From assembly GCA_011390365.1 (NCBI GenBank), contig JAABSM010000022.1, positions 1 to 50,649 of the forward strand: 50,649 bases of DNA, in the 5' to 3' direction. Shown here one piece after another: positions 7,729 through 15,582 of this stretch; positions within the stretch are counted from its first letter, which is position 1; each line of letters opens with the position of its first letter. The notes beneath the pieces were generated by a model. That model did not search any database, was not told where the DNA came from, and saw only the letters and a program-made list of their open reading frames with translations. The translations under genes were made by a program, and so were the position numbers. The stretch is from Gammaproteobacteria bacterium. Lineage in GTDB: Bacteria; Pseudomonadota; Gammaproteobacteria; Chromatiales; Chromatiaceae.

Positions 7729-9177
7729 TTATTGTAGGTGATTGCGCCCCCTGCTTGCCAATTCGATAAAACGTTCAACCCAACGATTACCGCCGACACC
7801 GCGCATGTGGGTATAGCTGGCGAGCAGATTGTTGTAGACCAGGCCGTCGCGGGCGCCGTCGATACCGGTCCCGCGGGTTACCTGATAGGCGAAACGATAG
7901 CCTTCGGCCAGATCCTTTAGTGCCGAGTAGTGGAATTCATGGGCGTGGATCTCTTCGCCCTCGCCCACGACTCGCCCCCAGGGGGCCGCGCCGGTCTCGC
8001 GCAGGCGCACGTAACCTCGCCCCTGGGGTTCATCATGCATCAGGGTATCCGCCTGAATGACCCCGGCCATCGGATAGCTCGCGTCGCCCCAGGTGATGGA
8101 GCGGGTCAGGTACATCAGGCCGCCGCATTCGGCGTAGACCGGCCCGCCGCCCTCGATGAACGCCGCCACCGACTGGCGCAGGCCGAGATTGGCGGAGAGG
8201 GGCGCCATTGCCGTCTCGGGAAAGCCGCCGCCGATGAAGAGGCCATCCAACTCCGGCAGTTGCGGCGCTTCGATGGCATCGATGGGGATCAGCCGCGCGC
8301 CCAGTTGGCGAAACCGCTCCAGATCGTCGTTGTAGTAGAAACCGAAGGCGCGATCGCGGAAGTAGCCGATGCGGGGGGTGAGCGCCTCGTGTTGAGCCCT
8401 CACCCCAACCCCTCTCCCTCGGGGAGAGGGGCTTTTGCGACATCCTCCTCTACTTAGGGGAGAAGGGCCCTCCGGCGACTCGACCCCGCCGTCAGCCACG
8501 GGTTTGGCCAATGCCAGCAGCTGGTCCAGGTCGACCTGTCGCTCCACCGCATCCGCCAGCTGGTCGATCTTGGCCGAGGCGGCGTCCAGCTCGTTACTGG
8601 GCATCAGCCCCAGGTGGCGCTCGTCGATGTTGAGGGCCGGGTCCCGCGCCACCATGCCGAGCACGGGGAGATCGGTGTAGTGCTCGATGACCCGCCGCAC
8701 CTTGTCGCCATGGCGCGCCCCGGCGACCTGGTTGCAGATCACGCCGGCGATCTCTATGCCTTCGGCGAAGCCGAGGTAGCCTTGCAGCAACGGCGCGACG
8801 CCGCGGGTGATGCCGCGTACGTCGATCACCAGCACCACCGGCGCGGCGAGGGTCTCCGCCATCGCCGCGTTGCTGTCGCTGCCGTCGAGGGAGATGCCGT
8901 CGAAGAGGCCCTTGTTGCCTTCGATCAGGGTAAAGTCGCCGGCGCCGGCGTGGCGGGAGAAGAGCCCATGGATCTCGTCCCGCGCCATGGTGTAGAAATC
9001 CAGGTTGTAACAGGGTCGTCCGGCGGCGGCGGAGAGCCAGATGGGATCGATGTAGTCGGGTCCCTTCTTGAACGGCTGCACCGTCAGACCGCCCCGGCGC
9101 AATGCGGCGCAGATGCCGATGGAGAGGGTGGTCTTGCCCGAGGATTTGTGGGCGGCGGAGAGATAGAGATAGCCCAT
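7729..9177 (-). CDS. dsrN: CobB/DsrN-type amidotransferase (siroheme amidation)
   Basis: This 482-residue protein combines an N-terminal CbiA/CobB ATPase domain (Walker A SGKTT near residue 13, FKKGPDYIDP, GNKGLFDG) with a C-terminal class I glutamine amidotransferase domain (GGFPET; nucleophile Cys in YAECGGLMYLT; HEFHYS His). The CobB family amidates cobyrinic acid. In sulfur oxidisers the homologue DsrN is proposed to amidate siroheme for DsrAB. I choose DsrN because dsrR lies next to it and no other cobalamin gene is seen. A repeat-derived insertion occupies about residues 236-262, between the two domains. The ATG directly abuts the hprK stop (TAG then ATG), with a G-run upstream as ribosome site. 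A plain B12-pathway CobB remains possible. Confidence 0.78.
   Translation of the reverse strand: MGYLYLSAAHKSSGKTTLSIGICAALRRGGLTVQPFKKGPDYIDPIWLSAAAGRPCYNLDFYTMARDEIHGLFSRHAGAGDFTLIEGNKGLFDGISLDGSDSNAAMAETLAAPVVLVIDVRGITRGVAPLLQGYLGFAEGIEIAGVICNQVAGARHGDKVRRVIEHYTDLPVLGMVARDPALNIDERHLGLMPSNELDAASAKIDQLADAVERQVDLDQLLALAKPVADGGVESPEGPSPLSRGGCRKSPSPRGRGVGVRAQHEALTPRIGYFRDRAFGFYYNDDLERFRQLGARLIPIDAIEAPQLPELDGLFIGGGFPETAMAPLSANLGLRQSVAAFIEGGGPVYAECGGLMYLTRSITWGDASYPMAGVIQADTLMHDEPQGRGYVRLRETGAAPWGRVVGEGEEIHAHEFHYSALKDLAEGYRFAYQVTRGTGIDGARDGLVYNNLLASYTHMRGVGGNRWVERFIELASRGRNHLQ
8397..8470. repeat. REP-like hairpin inserted inside dsrN
   Basis: CCCTCACCCCAACCCCTCTC starts a typical bacterial intergenic hairpin repeat, with 10-bp arms at 8409-8418 and 8422-8431. 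It lies wholly within the dsrN reading frame and is translated as PSPRGRGVGVR-type sequence. A close relative (CCCTCACCCCGGCCCTCTCC) is intergenic at 32.53 kb. The frame stays open across it. Confidence 0.8.
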
Positions 9178-10131
9178 CTACCCCCCCCTCGTGCCGGGGC
9201 AGATGACCGGCCCCTGGCCCATGATGGCGGCCTGGCGCTCGGCGAACACGCGGTTGGAGTCATAGCCCTGACGTCGCTGGATGTGCACCTTTACCGCGGT
9301 CTCCACCAGCACCGCCAGTTGCTGACCGGCGGTCACCGGCAGGGTGATCATGGGGATCTTGATGCCGAGAATATCCAGGTATTGGGTGCTGTCGAGGGCG
9401 CGGTCCACCTTGACCAGGCGTTCCGGTGTCATGCGTTCGAGCTGGATGATCAGTTGCAGGTTCTTGCGAAACTTCATGGCGCTGTCGCCGAACAGCGAGC
9501 GGATATCGAGAAACCCCAGGCCGCGCACCTCGATGAAGTCTTGCAGCACCGGCGGACAGGCCCCGCTCAGCGCGTCGCCGTCGCGCCAGAACTCCGGGGC
9601 GTCGTCGGCGATGAAACGGTGGCCGCGGGAGACCATCGCCAGCGCCAGCTCGCTCTTGCCCACCCCCGGCTCGCCGGAGAGGAGCATGCCCACCCCTTGT
9701 ACTTCAAGAAATACGCCGTGCAGCACCCGGCTCTCGCCGAGCAGGCCGCGCTGATAGAAGATCAGCTCCTTGTAGACCCGCTCCGCCGGCAGCGGCGAGC
9801 GAAACAGCGGGATCCCGGCCTTTTCGAACCCGGCCACGCACGCCTCGGAAGGCCGCTGATCGTCGCCGATCAGCACCGCGAAGGGCGCATCTTCGATCAA
9901 CTCCCGCATCCGTTCATGCCGTCGCGCGGCCCCCTCCTCCCCCAGTTGCTCCGCATCCACCACCCGGATGGCGCGGGGTTGGGTCTCCCCCGGCATCAGC
10001 CGCTGTACGACCCGCATTTCTTGCGGCGTCAATGGCGCCGGGTGGGTACGGCGCGCGGCCAGCCAGTGCAGCTTGAGTTTGCAGCGGTTCTCGCCAAACA
10101 GCCGGCGCGGGGTAATCTGCTCGCTCGTCAT
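9178..10131 (-). CDS. hprK: HPr kinase/phosphorylase
   Basis: A 317-residue regulator that phosphorylates and dephosphorylates a seryl residue of HPr-type PTS proteins. The start is the ATG giving MTSEQITPRR, because the upstream extension is low-quality sequence over an intergenic stretch. The Walker A motif GEPGVGKSEL lies near residue 150, followed by the HprK signature (FIADDAPEF, EVRGLGFLDI). The position after rpoN-hpf-ptsN is the usual one in gammaproteobacteria. There the next gene is normally rapZ; here dsrN follows with zero spacing. In such bacteria the system links nitrogen-PTS state to regulation rather than to sugar import. Confidence 0.92.
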   Translation of the reverse strand: MTSEQITPRRLFGENRCKLKLHWLAARRTHPAPLTPQEMRVVQRLMPGETQPRAIRVVDAEQLGEEGAARRHERMRELIEDAPFAVLIGDDQRPSEACVAGFEKAGIPLFRSPLPAERVYKELIFYQRGLLGESRVLHGVFLEVQGVGMLLSGEPGVGKSELALAMVSRGHRFIADDAPEFWRDGDALSGACPPVLQDFIEVRGLGFLDIRSLFGDSAMKFRKNLQLIIQLERMTPERLVKVDRALDSTQYLDILGIKIPMITLPVTAGQQLAVLVETAVKVHIQRRQGYDSNRVFAERQAAIMGQGPVICPGTRGG

Positions 10132-10273
10132 GACATCGATCGGATTGGGGGCGGGAGCAGACGCCTTGGCGTGTGGGGGGCCATGGCACGGCCATGGGGC
10201 GGCACCCCGAACGGTGGTCGCTTCAGCGGCCCGCGCAAGGCGTAAAGATCGCCAAGCGCAAGTAGCGGCCGCC

Positions 10274-10747
10274 TCACCCCTCGCTCTCCTGGCCGCCCGC
10301 CCAGCGGTTGAAATCTTCCAGCACCCTGGCCGGGTCGGAACAGATACGCAGCTTGTCACGCATTGCCGTGTCGCTGAACATCTCCGCCAGCGCCGCGAGG
10401 ATGTCAAGGTGGCGCTGTTCGGCGCTGTCCGGCACCACCAGCCCGAAGATGAGGTCTACCGGTTCCTGGTCGACCGCATCGTAGTCCACCGCTTCGCGCA
10501 GAATCAGCAGCGCCGCCTTCGCCTCCTGAATGACGCCCAGTCGGGCATGGGGGAGGCCGATGCCGTGACCGAGGCCGGTAGCACCCAGGCGCTCCCGCTC
10601 CAGCAGGGCGTCGAATACATCGTTGCCGCCCATCCCCTCGCACACCGGCGCCAGCATTTCGCCGATACGCTGCAAAACCCTTTTCTTGCTGTATGACTCG
10701 CCCTGACAGTCGATGCGCTCAACGGACAGGAAGTCTTCTGGAAACAT
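10274..10747 (-). CDS. ptsN: Nitrogen-PTS EIIA protein PtsN
   Basis: A 157-residue EIIA-Ntr. Start is the ATG giving MFPEDFLSVERID; earlier frame crosses the hpf terminator. The phosphorylation site is the His of GLGHGIGLPHARL near residue 65. It accepts phosphate from NPr and regulates potassium and stress responses without transporting sugar. It lies between hpf and hprK as in the canonical rpoN cluster. A strong terminator separates it from hpf, so ptsN-hprK-dsrN-dsrR may form a separate transcript. Confidence 0.92.
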   Translation of the reverse strand: MFPEDFLSVERIDCQGESYSKKRVLQRIGEMLAPVCEGMGGNDVFDALLERERLGATGLGHGIGLPHARLGVIQEAKAALLILREAVDYDAVDQEPVDLIFGLVVPDSAEQRHLDILAALAEMFSDTAMRDKLRICSDPARVLEDFNRWAGGQESEG

Positions 10748-10832
10748 GCGCACTTTTACGGTCACCTGTATTTGCCATGAGATCTCTTTTCGGGCCGCGC
10801 TTCGCCTTCCGCTGCGAGCCCCGAAAAAGATC

Positions 10833-10863
10833 GCCCGGCGCATCCGTGCGGATGCGCCGGGCG
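10833..10863 (-). terminator. Rho-independent terminator after hpf
   Basis: A perfect 15-bp stem: CGCCCGGCGCATCCG pairs with CGGATGCGCCGGGCG around a 2-nt loop. On the minus strand it is followed by ATCTTTTTC. It lies just past the hpf stop and ahead of ptsN. Confidence 0.85.
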
Positions 10864-10876
10864 ATCCGGGTCTGGA

Positions 10877-11203
10877 TCATTCGATTTCGATCTGCTTGTC
10901 CTTGTTGTGATTGGGACGGTGGTTGGTCATCTTCTCCTTGTGCTTCTTGACCTGACGATCCAGCTTGTCCACCATTCCATCAATCGCGGCATACATATCC
11001 TCCTTCTCGTCGTCGGCGAACACATCCGCGCCGTTGAGATGCATGGTCGCCTCCGCCTTCTGGCGCAGTTTTTCCACGCTGAGAATCACATGGACGTTGG
11101 TCACCTTGTCGAAATGGCGTTCGAGACGCTCGAACTTGGAGTCGACATAGTTGCGCAGTGCATCGGTTATGTCCACATGGTGGCCGGTCAAGCTAATTTG
11201 CAT
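10877..11203 (-). CDS. hpf: Ribosome hibernation-promoting factor (HPF/YfiA)
   Basis: A 108-residue short-type HPF that binds the 30S subunit and dimerises or inactivates ribosomes in stationary phase. It shows the family start MQISLTGHHVDITDALRNYV, the central HVILSVEKLRQKAEATMHL strand pair and the conserved DMYAAIDGMVDKLDRQVKKH helix. AAGGAG lies 7-11 nt upstream of the ATG. It sits 24 bp after rpoN, its standard neighbour, and ends at a strong terminator. Confidence 0.96.
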   Translation of the reverse strand: MQISLTGHHVDITDALRNYVDSKFERLERHFDKVTNVHVILSVEKLRQKAEATMHLNGADVFADDEKEDMYAAIDGMVDKLDRQVKKHKEKMTNHRPNHNKDKQIEIE

Positions 11204-11227
11204 GGTTTGCTCCTTGTTGTAACGCGC

Positions 11228-12697
11228 CTAAGCGAGGCGCTTTCGCTCGTTCGATGGCGCGATCGCCATCGACTCCCGGTATTTGGCGACGGTGCGTCGC
11301 GCGACATTGATCCCCTGCTCCTTGAGCAACTGCGAGATCTTGCTGTCGCTCAGGGGCTTGGAGGGTTCTTCGGCGGCGACCAGCTTCTTGATCAGGGCGC
11401 GTATCGCGGTCGCCGAACATTCGCCGCCGGCGGCGGTGCTGACATGGCTGGAGAAGAAGTACTTGAACTCCAGGGTGCCACGCGGGGTGTGCATGTACTT
11501 GCGGGTGGTCACCCGCGACACCGTCGATTCGTGCATCTCCAGCGCCTCGGCGACGTCGCGCAGCACCAGCGGTTTCATCGCCTCCTCGCCGTATTCGAAG
11601 AAGGCGCGCTGAAATTCGACGATCTTGGTCGCCACCCGCAGCAGCGTCTCGTTGCGGCTCATCACGCTCTTGATGAACCAGCGCGCCTCTTGCAGGTGAT
11701 TCTTCATGGTCTGGTTGTCGTCGCTGTTGTCGGCGCGACGAATCAGCCCGGCGTAGGCGGCGTTGACACGCAGCCTGGGGGCGATCTCCTGGTTGAGTTC
11801 GACCCGCCAGCCGCTTCGGGAGCGGGAGACGAAGACATCGGGGATGACATACTGGGCCTCGCTAGCGGAGAAGCGCAGGCCGGGGCGGGGGTCGAGGGTG
11901 CGAATCAGCGCGGTGACCTCGCGCAGGGTCTCGTCGCTGCAACGCAGGGCCTTGCGCAAACGCGCCAGATCGTGCCGCCCCAATAGGTCGAAATGCTTGT
12001 CGATCAGCCGCAGCGCCATGCCAAGATGGGGGGTGTCCTGGGGCAGTTGGCGCAATTGCAGCATCAAACACTCCCGCAAATCCCGGGCCGCCACGCCGGT
12101 GGGCTCGAAATCCTGCTGTATCCGTTCCAGTACCCGTTCAACATCGCGCTCCTCGACCCCTTCGTCCTTGAGTATAGCCGCGATATCCTGAACTTTCGAA
12201 TCGAAATAGCCCTGCTCGTCGATGGCGTCGATGATCGCCTCGCCGATCATCTCGTCACGCGCGTCGAAATGGGCGAGATTGAGCTGCCAGGCGAGGTGAT
12301 CGTGGAGGGTATCGGCGCTGCTGGTGTATTGCAGGAAGTCGTTGTCCCGCTCTTCGTCCGAGACCGCCCCGGAGCCGGAGACGGGGGCGGCGACACTATC
12401 GTAGATGGCGTCCCAGTCGGTATCTACCGGAAGGTCGTCGGGCATGGTCTCGCCGGCCTCGCCCAACTCCCGATCCACGTCGCTGGAGGCGTCGGCGCGT
12501 TCCGCCTCCTTCTCCCCCTCGCCGCGCTCCTGGCGCTCGCCCTCCTCTTCGAGTTCAAGCATCAGGTTGGTATCCAGGGCCTCCTGGATCTCCTGCTTGA
12601 GCTCCAGGGTAGAGAGCTGCAACAGGCGGATCGCCTGCTGCAACTGGGGCGTCATGGAGAGGTGTTGGCCCAGTCGAAGCTGGAGTGTTTGCTTCAT
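11228..12697 (-). CDS. rpoN: RNA polymerase sigma-54 factor RpoN
   Basis: A 489-residue sigma-54. Region I is Gln/Leu-rich (MKQTLQLRLGQHLSMTPQLQ) and binds bacterial enhancer-binding activators. An acidic region II covers about residues 50-115. The core-binding and HTH regions follow, and the RpoN box ARRTVAKYRE lies near the C-terminus, where it contacts the -24 element. Length is normal. It is flanked by lptB upstream and hpf downstream in the universal gammaproteobacterial order. The 137-bp gap to lptB leaves room for its own promoter. Confidence 0.97.
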   Translation of the reverse strand: MKQTLQLRLGQHLSMTPQLQQAIRLLQLSTLELKQEIQEALDTNLMLELEEEGERQERGEGEKEAERADASSDVDRELGEAGETMPDDLPVDTDWDAIYDSVAAPVSGSGAVSDEERDNDFLQYTSSADTLHDHLAWQLNLAHFDARDEMIGEAIIDAIDEQGYFDSKVQDIAAILKDEGVEERDVERVLERIQQDFEPTGVAARDLRECLMLQLRQLPQDTPHLGMALRLIDKHFDLLGRHDLARLRKALRCSDETLREVTALIRTLDPRPGLRFSASEAQYVIPDVFVSRSRSGWRVELNQEIAPRLRVNAAYAGLIRRADNSDDNQTMKNHLQEARWFIKSVMSRNETLLRVATKIVEFQRAFFEYGEEAMKPLVLRDVAEALEMHESTVSRVTTRKYMHTPRGTLEFKYFFSSHVSTAAGGECSATAIRALIKKLVAAEEPSKPLSDSKISQLLKEQGINVARRTVAKYRESMAIAPSNERKRLA

Positions 12698-12834
12698 GAA
12701 ATTGTAATTTTATGCTTCATGGTACGGAATTTGCTGTCCCTAGTGGTTATTGTAGAACAAACCCAGGCAGAAACGCACCCCAAACCCGCCGCCGACTGCT
12801 CCAGATCATCTTCGCCCATCCCATTGCATCTTCA

Positions 12835-13560
12835 TCACATCGAGAAGTGGCGGCCCAGGTAGACATTGCGCACCTCATCGTGATCCAGAACTTCCTGGGG
12901 CGTCCCCTCGGCGAGCAGCTCGCCGTTGTTGATGATATAGGCATGTTCGCAGATTCCCAGGGTCTCGCGCACATTGTGGTCGGTGATCAGGATGCCGATA
13001 TCCCGCTCCGCCAACTCCTTGATGATACGCTGAATCTCCACCACCGAGATGGGGTCGACCCCGGCGAAGGGCTCGTCGAGGAGGATGAAACGGGGCTCCA
13101 CCGCCAGCGAGCGGGCGATCTCCAGCCGGCGCCGCTCGCCGCCGGAGAGGCTCATGGCGAGGCTGTCACGCACCCGCCCAAGGCTGAACTCCTGAATCAG
13201 CTGCTCGCACATGCGCTGCATCCGCGCCCGACTCAGGTCGCGCCGGGTCTCCAGGATCGCGAGGATATTCTCCACCACCGTCAGTTTGCGGAAGATCGAC
13301 GGCTCCTGGGCCAGGTAGCCCAAGCCGAGGCGGGCGCGGGCGTGCATGGGCTTGCGCGTGGCGTCGACGCCGTCGATATGAATGCTTCCGGACTCCACCG
13401 GGATCAGCCCGGCGATCATGTAGAAGCAGGTGGTCTTGCCAGCCCCGTTGGGACCCAGCAGGCCCACCACACGCCCCGACTCCACCTTCAGGGAGACGCC
13501 GTTCACCACCGCGCGGTCGCGGTAGTGCTTGACCAGATTGGAGGCGGTCAGCTGACTCAC
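12835..13560 (-). CDS. lptB: LPS transport ATPase LptB
   Basis: A 241-residue ABC ATPase that powers LPS extraction by LptFG. It has Walker [17 protein letters not shown], signature [15 protein letters not shown], Walker [14 protein letters not shown] and the switch His in [11 protein letters not shown] use the GTG start giving [13 protein letters not shown]: it gives the usual 241-residue length, and GGTGAAG precedes it. Longer frame would run into the hairpin repeat upstream. It follows lptA in the lptC-lptA-lptB run. Confidence 0.96.
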   Translation of the reverse strand: MSQLTASNLVKHYRDRAVVNGVSLKVESGRVVGLLGPNGAGKTTCFYMIAGLIPVESGSIHIDGVDATRKPMHARARLGLGYLAQEPSIFRKLTVVENILAILETRRDLSRARMQRMCEQLIQEFSLGRVRDSLAMSLSGGERRRLEIARSLAVEPRFILLDEPFAGVDPISVVEIQRIIKELAERDIGILITDHNVRETLGICEHAYIINNGELLAEGTPQEVLDHDEVRNVYLGRHFSM

Positions 13561-13583
13561 CGCTTCACCACGAATGCGTGGAG

Positions 13584-13611
13584 GAGCGGCGGTCCTTTCG
13601 CGGACTGGCAC
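13584..13611. repeat. Imperfect R1-type hairpin between lptA and lptB
   Basis: GGAGCGGCGGTCC and GGACTGGCACTCC form an imperfect stem around TTTCGC. It belongs to the same GGAGTGGCAGTCC hairpin class as R1 but lacks the R1 flanks. It lies between two genes of one operon. Confidence 0.6.
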
Positions 13612-13666
13612 TCCTGGTTTTCGTTCACATGGAGGGTATTGCGCCGCATGATGATCGCTGGGGAAC

Positions 13667-14167
13667 TCAATCCTTGGCCGGCCGGATGGTCATGCGTACC
13701 CGCTGCTTGCCCTGGGCGGACGCCCCCGCCTTCACCACTGAACGACCGCGGTCGTATTCGATGCGATCGCTGGCGAAGGTATCGCCGCCCTGCACCAGTT
13801 CCGCGTCCCCCACCATCAGCAGCATCTCGCTGTCGGTATCATACTCGATGCGCTGCGCCCGCCCCTTGACCGATCGTTCGGCCTGCTCCGACTCCTGGCG
13901 GAAGGTGACCGGGTTGCCGCGGGCGACAATCCGTCCCTGTTGGTCCCCTTCCGGCTGGGCGACCGAGACCTTCTCGGCGGTGATCTCGATACTGCCCTGG
14001 GTCACCAGCACGTTGCCCTGGTAGAGGCTGGTGCCGCTCTGTTCGTCGATCTCGACGCCGTCGGCCTCGATGTAGATCGGCTGCTCGCGATCGCTCTCCA
14101 GCGCCTGGGCCGCGCCCAGCAGACAGCCCAGCACCAGCCCCAACCCGATACGATTAATGAATCTCAT
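13667..14167 (-). CDS. lptA: Periplasmic LPS transport protein LptA
   Basis: A 166-residue OstA-like jellyroll protein forming the periplasmic bridge that carries LPS to the outer membrane. Residues 1-22 are a signal peptide ([14 protein letters not shown]). The conserved [35 protein letters not shown] and [13 protein letters not shown] motifs follow. The start overlaps the end of lptC by 14 bp. Length matches the family. Confidence 0.95.
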   Translation of the reverse strand: MRFINRIGLGLVLGCLLGAAQALESDREQPIYIEADGVEIDEQSGTSLYQGNVLVTQGSIEITAEKVSVAQPEGDQQGRIVARGNPVTFRQESEQAERSVKGRAQRIEYDTDSEMLLMVGDAELVQGGDTFASDRIEYDRGRSVVKAGASAQGKQRVRMTIRPAKD

Positions 14168-14714
14168 AACGCCCCCTTACTTTCGATAGCAGTTTGATGC
14201 GCGCCGCATCCCCGAACCAGGCGCGCATCCCCTTGGCGACCATCCAGTTGGCGCCCGATTGAACGCGGATCTCCGCCCCCGTCTCGGCGATGTTGCGCTC
14301 CGGGTAGACCATCAGGTCCGGCGTCTCGATGCGCACCCCCGGTCGCCCGTGCGCGTCGGGGCGTTCGATCTCCACCCCCCCCTCCAGCACCAGCAGTTGG
14401 CCGTCCCCCGAGAGTTTGCCGCTGGCCGCCGCCACCCGCCAGCGCTCCCCGTTAGCGTTGTACAGGGTCAGCCGCGGCGCGTCGAGACGGGTGGAGTCGT
14501 CGTGGGGGTAGTGGCGCATCTCCTTCGCCGCCAGCACCCGGCTCGGCCGCCCCTCGACATCGTGGACGGTGTTGCGAAAATCCCGCAGGAAGTAGTCATA
14601 GCGATCGACTCCATCACCGCCGAAGTTGGGGCGCTCAACGGATTCGCTCAACCACCAGCTGCCGCTGGCGAGCAGGGCCAGCATACCACCCAACAGCATC
14701 TCGCGCCGCGTCAC
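14154..14714 (-). CDS. lptC: LPS export bitopic protein LptC
   Basis: A 186-residue protein with one N-terminal membrane anchor (MLLGGMLALLASGSWWL) and a periplasmic OstA-like domain that receives LPS from LptBFG and passes it to LptA. Conserved features include DYFLRDFRNTVHD, DGQLLVLEGGVEI and the C-terminal [12 protein letters not shown]. The start is GTG. It lies 12 bp after kdsC and overlaps lptA. Confidence 0.93.
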   Translation of the reverse strand: MTRREMLLGGMLALLASGSWWLSESVERPNFGGDGVDRYDYFLRDFRNTVHDVEGRPSRVLAAKEMRHYPHDDSTRLDAPRLTLYNANGERWRVAAASGKLSGDGQLLVLEGGVEIERPDAHGRPGVRIETPDLMVYPERNIAETGAEIRVQSGANWMVAKGMRAWFGDAARIKLLSKVRGRYEIH

Positions 14715-14726
14715 GTCACACCCGTG

Positions 14727-15263
14727 TCAGGCATCATCCAGCGCCAGATAGGGTTGCAGCGCGGCGTCCAGGGTCCCCTGGACCTGCATGATGAAATCAC
14801 ACACCTCGCGGGCGGCGCCCTTGCCCCCGCCCAGGCGTGTGGTCCAGTCCGCCTTCTCCCGCACCAGCGGGTGGGCGTCGGCGACCGCCACCGACAGGCC
14901 GACCCGCAGCATGATCGGCAGATCGAGGACGTCGTCGCCGACGTAGGCCACCTGTTCCGGGGTCAGCCCAAGCCTGGCGATGAGCCCAAGAAAGGCGGGC
15001 AGCTTCTCGCTCTGGCCTTGATAGAGATGGCGCACGCCCAGGCCCTCCATGCGGATCTTCACCAGCTGCGATTCGCGCGCGGTGATGACGCCGATCTCGA
15101 CGCCGCTGTTTTGCAGCATCTTCATGCCATGGCCGTCCTTGGAGTTGAAGACCTTGTACTCCTGGCCGTCGTCGCCGAGGATCAGGCCGCCATCGGTCAA
15201 CACCCCGTCGACGTCGAAGATCAGCAAGCGGACCTTCTTCGCTGCACCCACGATCTTGCCCAT
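14727..15263 (-). CDS. kdsC: KDO-8-phosphate phosphatase KdsC
   Basis: A 178-residue HAD-family phosphatase making KDO for the LPS inner core. Motif I is IFDVDGVLTDGG, motif II lies in GVITARES, and motif III/IV in YVGDDVLDLPIM. The start is the ATG giving MGKIVGAAKK. In many relatives kdsD (arabinose-5-phosphate isomerase) lies directly upstream; here the next 320 bp are non-coding and the mscS gene diverges, so kdsD is elsewhere or replaced. Confidence 0.95.
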   Translation of the reverse strand: MGKIVGAAKKVRLLIFDVDGVLTDGGLILGDDGQEYKVFNSKDGHGMKMLQNSGVEIGVITARESQLVKIRMEGLGVRHLYQGQSEKLPAFLGLIARLGLTPEQVAYVGDDVLDLPIMLRVGLSVAVADAHPLVREKADWTTRLGGGKGAAREVCDFIMQVQGTLDAALQPYLALDDA

Positions 15264-15582
15264 ATCCTGAATCCTCGACCCGCCACGCGCACGAACAGCG
15301 CGCAAAACGGTGAAGTTTAGCACGGGGGAAATGGCACGCCAAAGAAACCGCCGGCACAGATCACGCCTACCCTGAAAGGCGCGACATAAATTCTGCTTGA
15401 AAATACCCGGTCCAATTTGTCACCATCCAGCGTAGCGACGGCTACAACTGCCCCACATTCACGAGGTAGCGCTTGAGCCAGGCGTCGATTGGCAAGGGTT
15501 AACGCACGGGGATGACCACCGCGACACGCCAGGCACACGCCGACTCGCATCATTTCGTCACCACAAAGATCCGGATGTTCTC
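15264..15582. other. Divergent intergenic region kdsC/mscS
   Basis: About 320 bp between divergent genes, presumably holding both promoters. On the minus strand 15317-15553 could encode 78 residues starting MMRVGVCLACRGGHPRAL, with CxxC. Its third-position composition is only weakly coding-like and its tail looks random. I do not call it a gene; it may be a decayed fragment. Confidence 0.4.

Noticed and set aside
15317-15553. Minus-strand frame with CxxC (MMRVGVCLACRGG)
   Set aside because: Weak third-position bias, no ribosome site, no clear family; left as a low-confidence note in the intergenic entry.
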